Shown here piece after piece: positions 1 to 5,701 of a stretch of DNA of 9,994 nt (positions are counted from its first letter, which is position 1; every line of letters begins with the position of its first letter). Source of the DNA: Gammaproteobacteria bacterium (GTDB lineage Bacteria > Pseudomonadota > Gammaproteobacteria > Xanthomonadales > Marinicellaceae). The stretch covers positions 1-9,994 of the forward strand of contig JAUHZH010000043.1 in the NCBI GenBank assembly GCA_030426065.1. Reading direction: 5' to 3'. The notes beneath the pieces were generated by a model, which saw only the letters and a program-made list of their open reading frames with translations, searched no databases and was not told the DNA's origin. Both the position numbers and the translations under genes were made by a program.

Positions 1-42
1 ACCTTGGATGCCACCATTGCTTCATTTAAAGGTGAACGCTGA
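1..42 (+). CDS. hemX: C-terminal end of an upstream gene, probably hemX (partial)
   Basis: The first 13 codons read TLDATIASFKGER and then TGA at 40-42; the rest lies left of the window. The stop shares its last base with the hemY start (TGATG), which is tight translational coupling. In gammaproteobacteria the gene directly before hemY is usually hemX, a membrane-anchored protein of the hemCDXY region that is annotated as a uroporphyrinogen methyltransferase but is of uncertain activity. The identification rests on that synteny; the 13 residues alone are not diagnostic. Confidence 0.55.
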   Translation, partial: TLDATIASFKGER

Positions 43-1232
43 TGATGAAAACCATCAAAATCATGATTGTGGTGGTCTTGCTGTTGGCCGCAGCATGGCT
101 CACGCCCCTGTTACTCAAGCACCCCGGTTTGATCCAGATCGAACTTTTAGGGTACCAAATCCAAATGACAGCGATTGCCGCTGGATTGATCATTGGCACC
201 TTGTTCTTGTTAATCTGGTTAAGCTATGCGCTGATCAAGGCACCAAAAAAAGCACTCAAACACATCAACGCCCAAAGCGGCCGCAAAAAATTTGCCAAAG
301 GGCTGTTGTTGCTCAGTGAAGGCAAGTGGCCACAGGCTGAAAAGCTCCTGCTTCAATCGGTGAAACAAAACCCCGCACCCGAGTTGTCCTACATGGCAGC
401 AGCACGTGCGGCGGTTTCTCAAAACAAACTGGAACAGGCCGAGGCCCATTTGGATGCCGCTGAACAATGCATCGACAACCCCCTGACCGTCGATTTGACC
501 CGTTGCGAATTGTGGCTGAAAACCGGGCAAGCAGATAAAGCCCAAGCGCTGCTTGATTTGATACTCAAAACATACCCCAACAACCCAAGGGCCGTGCATT
601 TACAAACGCAGGTGGCTCAACAACTGGGACAATGGGATCAACTGCAACAGTGCCTGCCCAAGGCTGAAAAGTTGCGCTTGATCAGTCCTGATCAGGCTCG
701 GCTGCTCAAACAAAAAACCACCCAATCGTTGCTGGATGAAGCCGAAAGCGAATCAAAATTACTCAGCGTCTGGCAAACCATAGACAAAACCCAGCGCCCT
801 TTTTTCAATCACAGCTTTTGTCACAATGCCTTGCGCGTGGGCGCCTACCAAGCGTTGACTGATCACATAGAAAAATCTCAAAAACTCCAATGGGATGATG
901 GCTTGGTTGGTTTTTGGTCTTCTTTGCCTCACAACCTCAACCACCGCCTCAAAGTGGCCGAAAAGTGGCTCACCAAACAACCCGGCAACCCACATGTCTT
1001 GTTTTGCAATGCCCAATTGCAAATGGCAAAAAAACACTGGGATCAGGCCGAATCGCTGTTACTCAAAGCACAAGCCATACAACCCAACCCGCTGAACAAC
1101 CAAGAAATCGATCAACTGCTGGGTCAAGTATACCAAGAAATGCAACAACCCGAAAAAGCACTGGCCCATTACCAAAAAGCCCACAAAAACACCGGATTAC
1201 AAGTGATTGATCAAAACCACCCCACCCACTGA
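42..1232 (+). CDS. hemY: HemY family protein: inner-membrane TPR protein of the heme biosynthesis cluster
   Basis: A 396-residue protein, close to the length of E. coli HemY. Residues 4-25 form a first hydrophobic segment and residues about 41-66 a second, a hairpin anchor typical of the HemY N-terminal domain. The remainder, from about residue 80, is helical and TPR-like, with repeats such as WPQAEKLLLQSVKQNP, KLEQAEAHLDAAEQ and WDQAESLLLKAQAIQPNP. In the family it is an inner-membrane protein encoded with hemC, hemD and hemX; its exact role in porphyrin metabolism is unsettled, and it is not the protoporphyrinogen oxidase that shares the name in Bacillus. The start is the first of two adjacent ATGs, preceded by an AAAGGTGA ribosome site inside the upstream gene and overlapping its stop by one base. 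It is the last gene of this + strand operon; no clear intrinsic terminator follows. Confidence 0.9.
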   Translation: MMKTIKIMIVVVLLLAAAWLTPLLLKHPGLIQIELLGYQIQMTAIAAGLIIGTLFLLIWLSYALIKAPKKALKHINAQSGRKKFAKGLLLLSEGKWPQAEKLLLQSVKQNPAPELSYMAAARAAVSQNKLEQAEAHLDAAEQCIDNPLTVDLTRCELWLKTGQADKAQALLDLILKTYPNNPRAVHLQTQVAQQLGQWDQLQQCLPKAEKLRLISPDQARLLKQKTTQSLLDEAESESKLLSVWQTIDKTQRPFFNHSFCHNALRVGAYQALTDHIEKSQKLQWDDGLVGFWSSLPHNLNHRLKVAEKWLTKQPGNPHVLFCNAQLQMAKKHWDQAESLLLKAQAIQPNPLNNQEIDQLLGQVYQEMQQPEKALAHYQKAHKNTGLQVIDQNHPTH

Positions 1233-1343
1233 AAACATTCAAAATCCACATTTCCATGAGCTGGCTTCACTTCGCTCACGAAGACACCGTAACTGTCGTT
1301 GCGAACGGGCCTATACGAGTGAAGAGTTGTACTTTAATCCTCC

Positions 1344-1401
1344 CCTCTTCAGAGGCCCCTACATGGATGTAGGCAGTTAGGGCAACGCAGGAGCAGTTGC
1401 C
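1344..1401 (+). repeat. Two-hairpin intergenic repeat, copy 1 (ATGGAT palindrome plus GCAGGAGC-loop hairpin)
   Basis: A small stem-loop CCTCT-tc-AGAGG (1344-1355) is followed at once by the near-palindrome CCTACATGGATGTAGG (1358-1373: 7-bp arms, GG centre). After a 7-nt spacer comes a hairpin with stem GGCAAC/GTTGCC (1381-1386 and 1396-1401) whose loop contains GCAGGAGC (1387-1394). The same palindrome and the same loop 8-mer, in the same order, recur in reverse orientation at 6220-6264, so this is a dispersed element and not a chance hairpin. It is non-coding; its function is unknown. Confidence 0.75.
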
Positions 1402-1483
1402 GAGGTTGGGGGTATGTATTCCACGCCAATGGACTTACGATTTGGCCAGATATATAAAAGTGATGATTCCCCCGTCAATATTC

Positions 1484-1516
1484 GTATCATCCCTGATACT
1501 CACCTGCTTCACAGGT
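1484..1516. other. Two adjacent perfect small hairpins
   Basis: GTATCA-tccc-TGATAC (1484-1499) is followed two bases later by ACCTG-cttca-CAGGT (1502-1516). Both stems are perfect with short loops. No T-run follows on either strand, so neither is a convincing intrinsic terminator. They may belong to the same structured intergenic transcript or repeat as their neighbours. Confidence 0.5.
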
Positions 1517-1575
1517 TGGCATGAAAATATTTTACAGAAATTTTTCCCGGCCGAGCCAGCCAACACTTCTTCGTC

Positions 1576-1671
1576 ATTCCGGCCGAGCACCAAGTCAGGC
1601 AATGGAAGTGTTGCGGTTTGAACTTGTTCAAGAAGCGACACTGGAATGCCGTTGACCGTGAGAGCCGGAAT
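1576..1671. repeat. Nested inverted repeat, 96 bp, likely dispersed repeat or MITE-like element
   Basis: The outer arms are ATTCCGGC (1576-1583) and GCCGGAAT (1664-1671). Inside them AGTGTTGC (from 1607) pairs with GCGACACT with one G-U pair, and at the core TTGAAC-tt-GTTCAA forms a hairpin with a two-base loop. Short GGCA/TGCC arms lie between the outer and middle stems. The whole can fold into one long interrupted stem. The flanks CGTC before the left arm and CCAG after the right arm give the GTCATTCC...GGAATCCAG layout that I associate with dispersed proteobacterial intergenic repeats. No second copy lies in this window, so repeat status is inferred. Confidence 0.6.
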
Positions 1672-1693
1672 CCAGGCAAAATCAGCGATCAAT

Positions 1694-1712
1694 CAATTCG
1701 CGAGGTGAATTG
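1694..1712. other. Perfect small hairpin
   Basis: CAATTCGC (1694-1701) pairs with GTGAATTG (1705-1712) across a three-base loop, with one G-U pair if transcribed rightward. It lies between the 96-bp inverted repeat and the 3' end of the dpaA-like gene. No T-tract follows. Confidence 0.45.
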
Positions 1713-1788
1713 CGCAGCAAGAGAGGGTAACTTGGGCCGACGGGACAACCTCAATGAAAAATCAAACCAAACCCAAGCCAAAAAAAAC

Positions 1789-2511
1789 TCAACGATCTGC
1801 GCTGAATGCATATAGGCCATCAACCACGGTGACATTGGGTGGTTGAAGGTGTTGATTAAAATAGTCATAACCGGTTTTCAAGTTCAACCAAAAAGGGTAC
1901 CAAGGGTTTGATCGCTGTGCGTCCAGCGCCTCATCTTCGAGCTTGAACGGAAAGGCATGGACTCGAAAGAAATCCTGACCACCTGCCAAGGCCGCGAAAG
2001 CCATGGCATAGATTTCTTCGATTTGCGGGTCGGTCATGGCATAACAGCCGACAGAAACACAATCCCCATGAACCATCAAGGCACTGCCCGTGCGACCATG
2101 GTGGCGATCATAGGCATTGGGAAAACCCAGATTGAATGACAGGTGGAATCGACTTCGCGGATTCAACCGCCCTGCATTGACAAAATAAAACCCTTCAGGA
2201 CTTTGGCCGTCCCCTTCTTTCAGCTTAGGCCCCAAATCACCAGAAAAGGTGCAAATCGGGTAATCTTTAAAATGAACATAAGTGCCATCAGCCGACTGCA
2301 CCCAAAGCTCCAACACACCCGGGTCCTTGAAAATCCGCATGAAAATCGGTGAACCGAAGGCCAAGCCTTTTTGTCTCAATGCGGCTTTCAAAGCAGGCTC
2401 AACCGACTGAATGGCCCGTTCGGCTCGATCACTGGTGGGTATGGAGTCAGACATCGCTGGAACGGTCATGAAAAAAAGGAAAAGGGCCACTACAATTTTT
2501 AAGGCATTCAT
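1789..2511 (-). CDS. dpaA: DpaA/YafK-type L,D-transpeptidase-family peptidoglycan enzyme, secreted
   Basis: A 240-residue protein with an N-terminal signal peptide: hydrophobic residues 5-19 and likely cleavage near residues 19-21 (VPAMS). The catalytic YkuD motif is at residues 148-159, HGDCVSVGCYAM, with His148, Ser153, Gly155 and nucleophile Cys156; it closely matches the HGDCVSxGCxAMTD signature I recall for the YafK/DpaA group. The E. coli member cleaves the bond between the major outer-membrane lipoprotein (Lpp) and meso-diaminopimelate in peptidoglycan, the reverse of the usual L,D-transpeptidase attachment. Conserved stretches before the motif (KDYPICTFSGDLGPKLKEGDG, residues 82-102) fit the same group. 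Cys151 is a second cysteine five residues before the nucleophile. It is probably monocistronic: 196 bp separate it from the gene upstream and the space carries a strong palindrome. The precise reaction is inferred from the family. Confidence 0.88.
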   Translation of the reverse strand: MNALKIVVALFLFFMTVPAMSDSIPTSDRAERAIQSVEPALKAALRQKGLAFGSPIFMRIFKDPGVLELWVQSADGTYVHFKDYPICTFSGDLGPKLKEGDGQSPEGFYFVNAGRLNPRSRFHLSFNLGFPNAYDRHHGRTGSALMVHGDCVSVGCYAMTDPQIEEIYAMAFAALAGGQDFFRVHAFPFKLEDEALDAQRSNPWYPFWLNLKTGYDYFNQHLQPPNVTVVDGLYAFSADR

Positions 2512-2587
2512 CGGCTGATATAAAGTATTTTCAATTGAGACACTGAAAACCCGCTAAAATTCCAACCTTCCCACCACCAGTCCCCAT

Positions 2588-2631
2588 CTATATATTCCCT
2601 TATTCACATATGTGGATAAGCGAATATATAG
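2588..2631. promoter_or_regulatory. 44-bp near-perfect palindrome with two inverted DnaA-box-like 9-mers
   Basis: Outer arms CTATATATTC (2588-2597) and GAATATATAG (2622-2631) are perfect complements; inside, CTTAT/ATAAG and CACAT/ATGTG also pair. Only two of 22 positions fail to match (C/C at 2598/2621 and T/G at 2604/2615). The centre holds TTATTCACA (2600-2608) and TGTGGATAA (2611-2619). The second is the complement of TTATCCACA, the strong E. coli DnaA box, and the first also fits TTATNCACA. The boxes face each other across two bases. The site lies in the 196-bp gap upstream of the dpaA-like gene and downstream of the oxygenase gene. The palindrome is certain; DnaA binding, titration, transcriptional control or termination are all inference. 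There is no T-tract on either side. Confidence 0.65.
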
Positions 2632-2707
2632 AGAATTTCTTAAGATTCATGGATTCAACAAAGACCTGTGTTTAACCCATGAACCCACCAAACCCAGCAG
2701 ATTCTAA

Positions 2708-3055
2708 TCACATGCGTTTATCTTTCCGCAACCAACCGACACTCAACACCCAGCGCCGTCCTTGCTCAATGCGACTGACCGCATGCGCATGCAAATCCGG
2801 CCTGAATAATTTAATTCTTGGCCTATCGATCAGGCATTGGTCACACAGAAATTCACCACCTTTGGCAGCTTTTTTAAGAATCACATTCAATCGAAAATGG
2901 CGGCCAGTTTGGACCTCATCTTTGTGGGGTGGCACCTCGCTCCCTTTGGGGAAACGCAGTAAATAACAATCGAAAGCAATTGGCCGCTTCATGCGGGCCA
3001 AAAGCAGCTTGTCATACCCCGAAGCCTGTCTGCCTTTTTGCCACAGCAACCACAT
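2708..3055 (-). CDS. Small 2OG-Fe(II) oxygenase-like protein
   Basis: With the ATG at 3055 the protein has 115 residues. It shows the core of the 2-oxoglutarate/Fe(II) double-stranded beta-helix fold: FDCYLLRFPKGSEVPPHKDEV contains the metal pair His44-x-Asp46, then RHFRLNVILKKAAKGGEF, then the distal metal ligand His91 (or His89) in DLHAHAVSRIEQG, and Arg100/Arg101 in GRRWVLSVGW as candidate 2-oxoglutarate ligands. It would be a minimal oxygenase consisting of little more than the catalytic core; the substrate is unknown. An upstream ATG at 3133 would add 26 residues but overlap the YciI-like gene by 59 bp and encode a basic, low-conservation-looking stretch; I prefer 3055, which begins 19 nt after the upstream stop, although neither start has a good ribosome site. 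It is the last gene of a four-gene leftward unit. Confidence 0.75.
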   Translation of the reverse strand: MWLLWQKGRQASGYDKLLLARMKRPIAFDCYLLRFPKGSEVPPHKDEVQTGRHFRLNVILKKAAKGGEFLCDQCLIDRPRIKLFRPDLHAHAVSRIEQGRRWVLSVGWLRKDKRM

Positions 3056-3074
3056 CTGATTTTGTTTCGATGAT

Positions 3075-3377
3075 CTATTGAACCACGGGTTGTGCCGCGT
3101 CTTTACCCGCCACCGTGGTCCATTCTCGAACATGCCAAGCCGTCACCAGACCATTGATCACATAAGGATCATTTCTGGCAAAATCTTCTGCCACCGCAGC
3201 TGTTTCACCCTGAAACACAATCGCGGCACCATCGGCCGGATCTGCAAAAGCACCACCGAGGAAAAACTCACCCCGTTCAATCGCCGCTTTGGCCAAAACC
3301 ATGTGCGCATCCCTAAACGCCCCACGCCGCTCCATGTAATCAGCGGTGTATTGGTAGAATAAAATAAAGTGCTTCAT
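3075..3377 (-). CDS. YciI-like (YCII domain) protein
   Basis: A 100-residue protein with the small alpha+beta ferredoxin-like YCII domain. MKHFILFYQYTADYMERR opens with a beta strand; the conserved R22-DAH25 (RDAHMVLAKAA) and GEFFLGGAF follow, and the terminal FARNDPYVINGLVTAWHVREW carries the typical Asp-Pro (residues 70-71). A His-Asp pair is the proposed active site in the family, but few members have a known reaction. The start is the ATG at 3377, preceded by GAGGGATGGC, a good ribosome site; the open frame extends 24 codons further without support. It begins 25 nt after the acetyltransferase stop, consistent with an operon. Confidence 0.85.
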   Translation of the reverse strand: MKHFILFYQYTADYMERRGAFRDAHMVLAKAAIERGEFFLGGAFADPADGAAIVFQGETAAVAEDFARNDPYVINGLVTAWHVREWTTVAGKDAAQPVVQ

Positions 3378-3402
3378 GCCATCCCTCAGGTTGTTTTGAC
3401 TT

Positions 3403-3909
3403 TTAATTATAATCCACTGGCGCAGCTTGCAAGGAAACCAGCTTCTCACCGCCGACTTTTTGCTGGCCTATTTCACGAAAACCAAAACTATCATGGAAAG
3501 CTTTCGAAGGTGCATTCAAAGGCGCCAGGTTGTATTCACAAGCCAACACCTCGGCACCCACAGATTTCGCATAGAGAAACAAATCCTGGTAGAACAAGGT
3601 GCCCAAATTTTGCCCCGCCCAAGTTTTACCAATCACAATCCGATCAATGTATACGAAACGCTCATAACTTGATTTGAAAAACTCGAAATTTTCGTTTTCA
3701 TAGGGAGCCGACTGGTCTATGGCCAGCAAAAAACCAGCCACGTCATTACCCACTTCGGCCACCTTATGGTAACAAGACAACCCATCCAAAAACTGCAAAC
3801 GTTCCACATCCATCGGGCTGGTCCATTGAACTTCCGAATGATTCAAAGCAACGATCGACTCTGAATCCGCTTCACATACATTTCGCAACACGGGGCCAAC
3901 GCTTTTCAT
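3403..3909 (-). CDS. GNAT-family N-acetyltransferase
   Basis: A 168-residue acetyl-CoA-dependent acyltransferase of the GNAT fold. The N-terminal PVLRNVCEADSESIVALNHSEV is the usual opening strand and helix. Residues about 87-103 (YIDRIVIGKTWAGQNLG) form the beta4/pyrophosphate-binding loop; AGQNLG is a relaxed form of the R/Q-x-x-G-x-G/A motif with Asn where Gly is common. NAPSKAFHDSFGF (residues 132-144) is the C-terminal motif that packs near CoA. It resembles the predicted-acetyltransferase group COG3818; the substrate is unknown. The chosen ATG overlaps the upstream stop as ATGA, which indicates translational coupling. An alternative ATG 12 nt earlier (3921) would add MDST. Confidence 0.85.
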   Translation of the reverse strand: MKSVGPVLRNVCEADSESIVALNHSEVQWTSPMDVERLQFLDGLSCYHKVAEVGNDVAGFLLAIDQSAPYENENFEFFKSSYERFVYIDRIVIGKTWAGQNLGTLFYQDLFLYAKSVGAEVLACEYNLAPLNAPSKAFHDSFGFREIGQQKVGGEKLVSLQAAPVDYN

Positions 3910-4280
3910 TGTTGAATCCATGCCAAAACAGCCAACACCACCAAGATGATTTCTGACAACAGTGCCACTTGGTTACACCAATTGGCTTTTTGTTTGGATG
4001 CCAGCAATGCCACCAAACGCGACAAAGCCATACCACCCATGGCCAACAAGCACAGCAACAAGCCACCCTGCCTCAATTCAGGATAAAACAACCCCGCTGA
4101 ACACATCACACCCAAAGCCACTTGCAAGCCACCATACATGGCAATGAATTCAACCCGCGCATTGGCGTCTTTGAATGCAAACCCAAGCAGCCGCGCAATG
4201 ACATCCGGCTTAAACACAATAAACAAACCATAAGCCGCAAAAGAAAAGCCCGTGATTGCCAGTGTCAGGTCAGTTAACAT
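3906..4280 (-). CDS. DUF4345-like small integral membrane protein
   Basis: A 124-residue protein with four predicted membrane helices at about residues 6-24, 46-66, 71-95 and 103-122. The segment ARVEFIAMYGGLQVALGVMC (residues 41-60), with a charged RxE followed by a glycine-rich helix, is the signature I associate with DUF4345. No catalytic residues are evident and the function is unknown. It is the first gene of the leftward unit with the GNAT, YciI-like and oxygenase genes, and its stop overlaps the acetyltransferase start (ATGA). The upstream sequence CGGGTGAATC gives only a moderate ribosome site. Confidence 0.75.
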   Translation of the reverse strand: MLTDLTLAITGFSFAAYGLFIVFKPDVIARLLGFAFKDANARVEFIAMYGGLQVALGVMCSAGLFYPELRQGGLLLCLLAMGGMALSRLVALLASKQKANWCNQVALLSEIILVVLAVLAWIQQ

Positions 4281-4350
4281 GATTCACCCGTTTGATAAAG
4301 TAAACACATTATACTGCTCAAAGCAGCACAGGCACTTGTGGGCATGCAAA

Positions 4351-4785
4351 TCACCGCATCAAGTTCCTGAACTTCTCCAGAAACAGTGCATCCGTTTTTC
4401 CAGACTTACCCCACTGGCGTTCAGTGAAAAGAAGGCATTCTTTTTTTTCCCCTTCTCTGTGAATGATGATTTCAGCCATGAGCGTCTTCCTTTCATGCGA
4501 ATTTTGTGGGAAAGCACCATCCCAAGTTGTACCCAGCATTTGCTCAAGCGCTGAGATGTCCTCTTGTGTATCCAGAACCCGGAGGTAACGACCCCTTCCT
4601 GAATCTCCTATTTGAGAGACCATCCATTTTTTATTGGGCCAGTCATCATTCGACAAATAATCTGAAACCTCAATTTCAATCCTTTCGACGTCTGAGAAAT
4701 CATGTGTCGTAGGGAACACAGGTAAAATCATCAACGCCAAGATCGCGATAAAATACACGACCCTCAAAATCCACTTTTTAATCAT
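4351..4785 (-). CDS. Hypothetical membrane-anchored protein
   Basis: A 144-residue protein that I do not recognise. Residues 5-24 are strongly hydrophobic after MIKK, so this is a signal anchor or an uncleaved signal peptide with the rest outside the cytoplasm. The soluble part contains DVERIEIEVSDY, RYLRVLDTQEDISALEQML and TLMAEIIIHREGEKKECLLF, a mixed alpha/beta pattern compatible with a small compact domain. One oddity is an A8 tract in the coding strand (complement of the T8 at 4441-4448) within the codons for EKKE, a possible slippage site. The gene stands alone: 70 bp to the next gene downstream and 60 bp to the gene upstream. The ribosome site (CAGG about 10 nt before ATG) is weak. Confidence 0.65.
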   Translation of the reverse strand: MIKKWILRVVYFIAILALMILPVFPTTHDFSDVERIEIEVSDYLSNDDWPNKKWMVSQIGDSGRGRYLRVLDTQEDISALEQMLGTTWDGAFPQNSHERKTLMAEIIIHREGEKKECLLFTERQWGKSGKTDALFLEKFRNLMR

Positions 4786-4845
4786 GCTTTTGCCTGAATT
4801 GTTTTCCGAGTGTTTTTGGTCAAAGAGAATCTAAAATGGTTCAAT

Positions 4846-5538
4846 TTAAGTGGCAATTGCCTCGCAAGGAACAGCAAAATCCACATGATAATGTTCATCA
4901 TGCCGAACCCAAGCGGGCTTTTTAGAAAACTGGATGTGTTTCTTTAAATATTCGCCCCATGAAGTGGCGAATAAATTCGGCTGTAATTTGGGGTCAAAAA
5001 TCACGCGCCAAATGTCATGCCCATGCTTTTTGGCCTCTTGATGTAAAGCCACCAAATGGGCAGCCATGGCTTCATTGTCAATGCTCAAGTCCTTGAAAAC
5101 ACCTTGGCCATTGAATTCAATGTCATAACCAAACTTATTCATCGCATGGGTCGGTAAATGGACCGATTCGCCTTGCTTGTTTATCACTGGGGTCATGAAG
5201 TCGACAGACAGACCATTTTGATGGGTTTTGTGCGGTTTGAACTTGCCGCCCGTCTGAAAACCCGTTTCAGCGTATTTGAATTTTTTCTTGGGCAAAGTCC
5301 GGTTCAATGATTCATAAGCACCCAACACCACCTTCTTTACCTCAGAATGCACAAAAGTGCGCCCCAAACCCGCACCCAGCACACTGTAAACCTCAAAATT
5401 CTCACCCGCCAAAGGCAAAACCACCCCACCCTCCAATCGCCCATTGGATGTGGTACCAAAGCATGTACTGTCGGCTCCGTTGGCTCCCACTGACATCAAA
5501 AGCAACAAGAAAACCAATCGCTTATCCGGTTTAATCAT
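4846..5538 (-). CDS. Secreted penicillin-insensitive murein endopeptidase-like metalloprotein (M74/LAS type)
   Basis: A 230-residue protein with a signal peptide (basic MIKPDKR, hydrophobic residues 8-18, cleavage near 21-22). It carries the LAS-peptidase zinc site: His106-x6-Asp113 in HKTHQNGLSVDF and His216-x-His218 in RHDEHYHVDF, matching the HxxxxxxD and HxH pattern of MepA, VanX and related enzymes. Members of the MepA group cleave D-Ala-mDAP cross-links in peptidoglycan in the periplasm. Cys26 and Cys225 near the two ends of the mature chain could form a disulfide. Homologues of this shorter type are, as I recall, often named penicillin-insensitive murein endopeptidase or, wrongly, replication initiation protein. 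The start follows a TAGGAA ribosome site. Family confidence is good; the exact bond cleaved is inferred. Confidence 0.82.
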   Translation of the reverse strand: MIKPDKRLVFLLLLMSVGANGADSTCFGTTSNGRLEGGVVLPLAGENFEVYSVLGAGLGRTFVHSEVKKVVLGAYESLNRTLPKKKFKYAETGFQTGGKFKPHKTHQNGLSVDFMTPVINKQGESVHLPTHAMNKFGYDIEFNGQGVFKDLSIDNEAMAAHLVALHQEAKKHGHDIWRVIFDPKLQPNLFATSWGEYLKKHIQFSKKPAWVRHDEHYHVDFAVPCEAIAT

Positions 5539-5701
5539 TTTTTGAATTTCCTAAAAACAATCTCTTTACCCTCTAATAGTATTTAACTCATTCATTTGGA
5601 TAAGAAAGCTTGGTTGATAGTAATAAGAAATTTTGACCCCCAAAAAACAGGTTTACTCACTTTTTTAAAACCACCGGCAAAATTTTGTGGCTTAAACATT
5701 G

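Larger units (their letters stand above)
1233..1788. other. Geneless but highly structured intergenic region between hemY and the dpaA-like gene
   Basis: No credible gene lies here: the short open frames lack ribosome sites and run through inverted repeats. The two flanking genes converge on it. From left to right it holds an imperfect long-range stem (CTTCAC at 1265-1270 against GTGAAG at 1319-1324), the two-hairpin repeat at 1344-1401, two small perfect hairpins at 1484-1516, a nested inverted repeat at 1576-1671, and a hairpin at 1694-1712. An A7 run at 1781-1787 gives a T-run just downstream of the leftward gene, but no stem immediately precedes it. Confidence 0.7.

Noticed and set aside
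1435..1692. Leftward 85-codon open frame in the hemY-dpaA interval
   Set aside because: It runs through both arms of the 96-bp nested inverted repeat and two other hairpins, has no ribosome site, and its translation looks like a translated intergenic repeat.
2528..2549. TTTTCA/TGAAAA inverted repeat and weak -10-like TACTTT upstream of the dpaA-like gene
   Set aside because: Six-base arms in AT-rich DNA and poor -35/-10 matches do not support a specific operator or promoter call.
2588..2631. dif (XerCD) or parS site
   Set aside because: The palindrome does not match the GGTnnnCATAATGTATATTATGTTAAAT-type dif layout or the TGTTTCACGTGAAACA-type parS core.
5671..5690. Possible terminator after the 70-residue gene (CCAC/GTGG stem followed by TTTT)
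   Set aside because: The stem is only four base pairs with a 12-nt loop; too weak to annotate.
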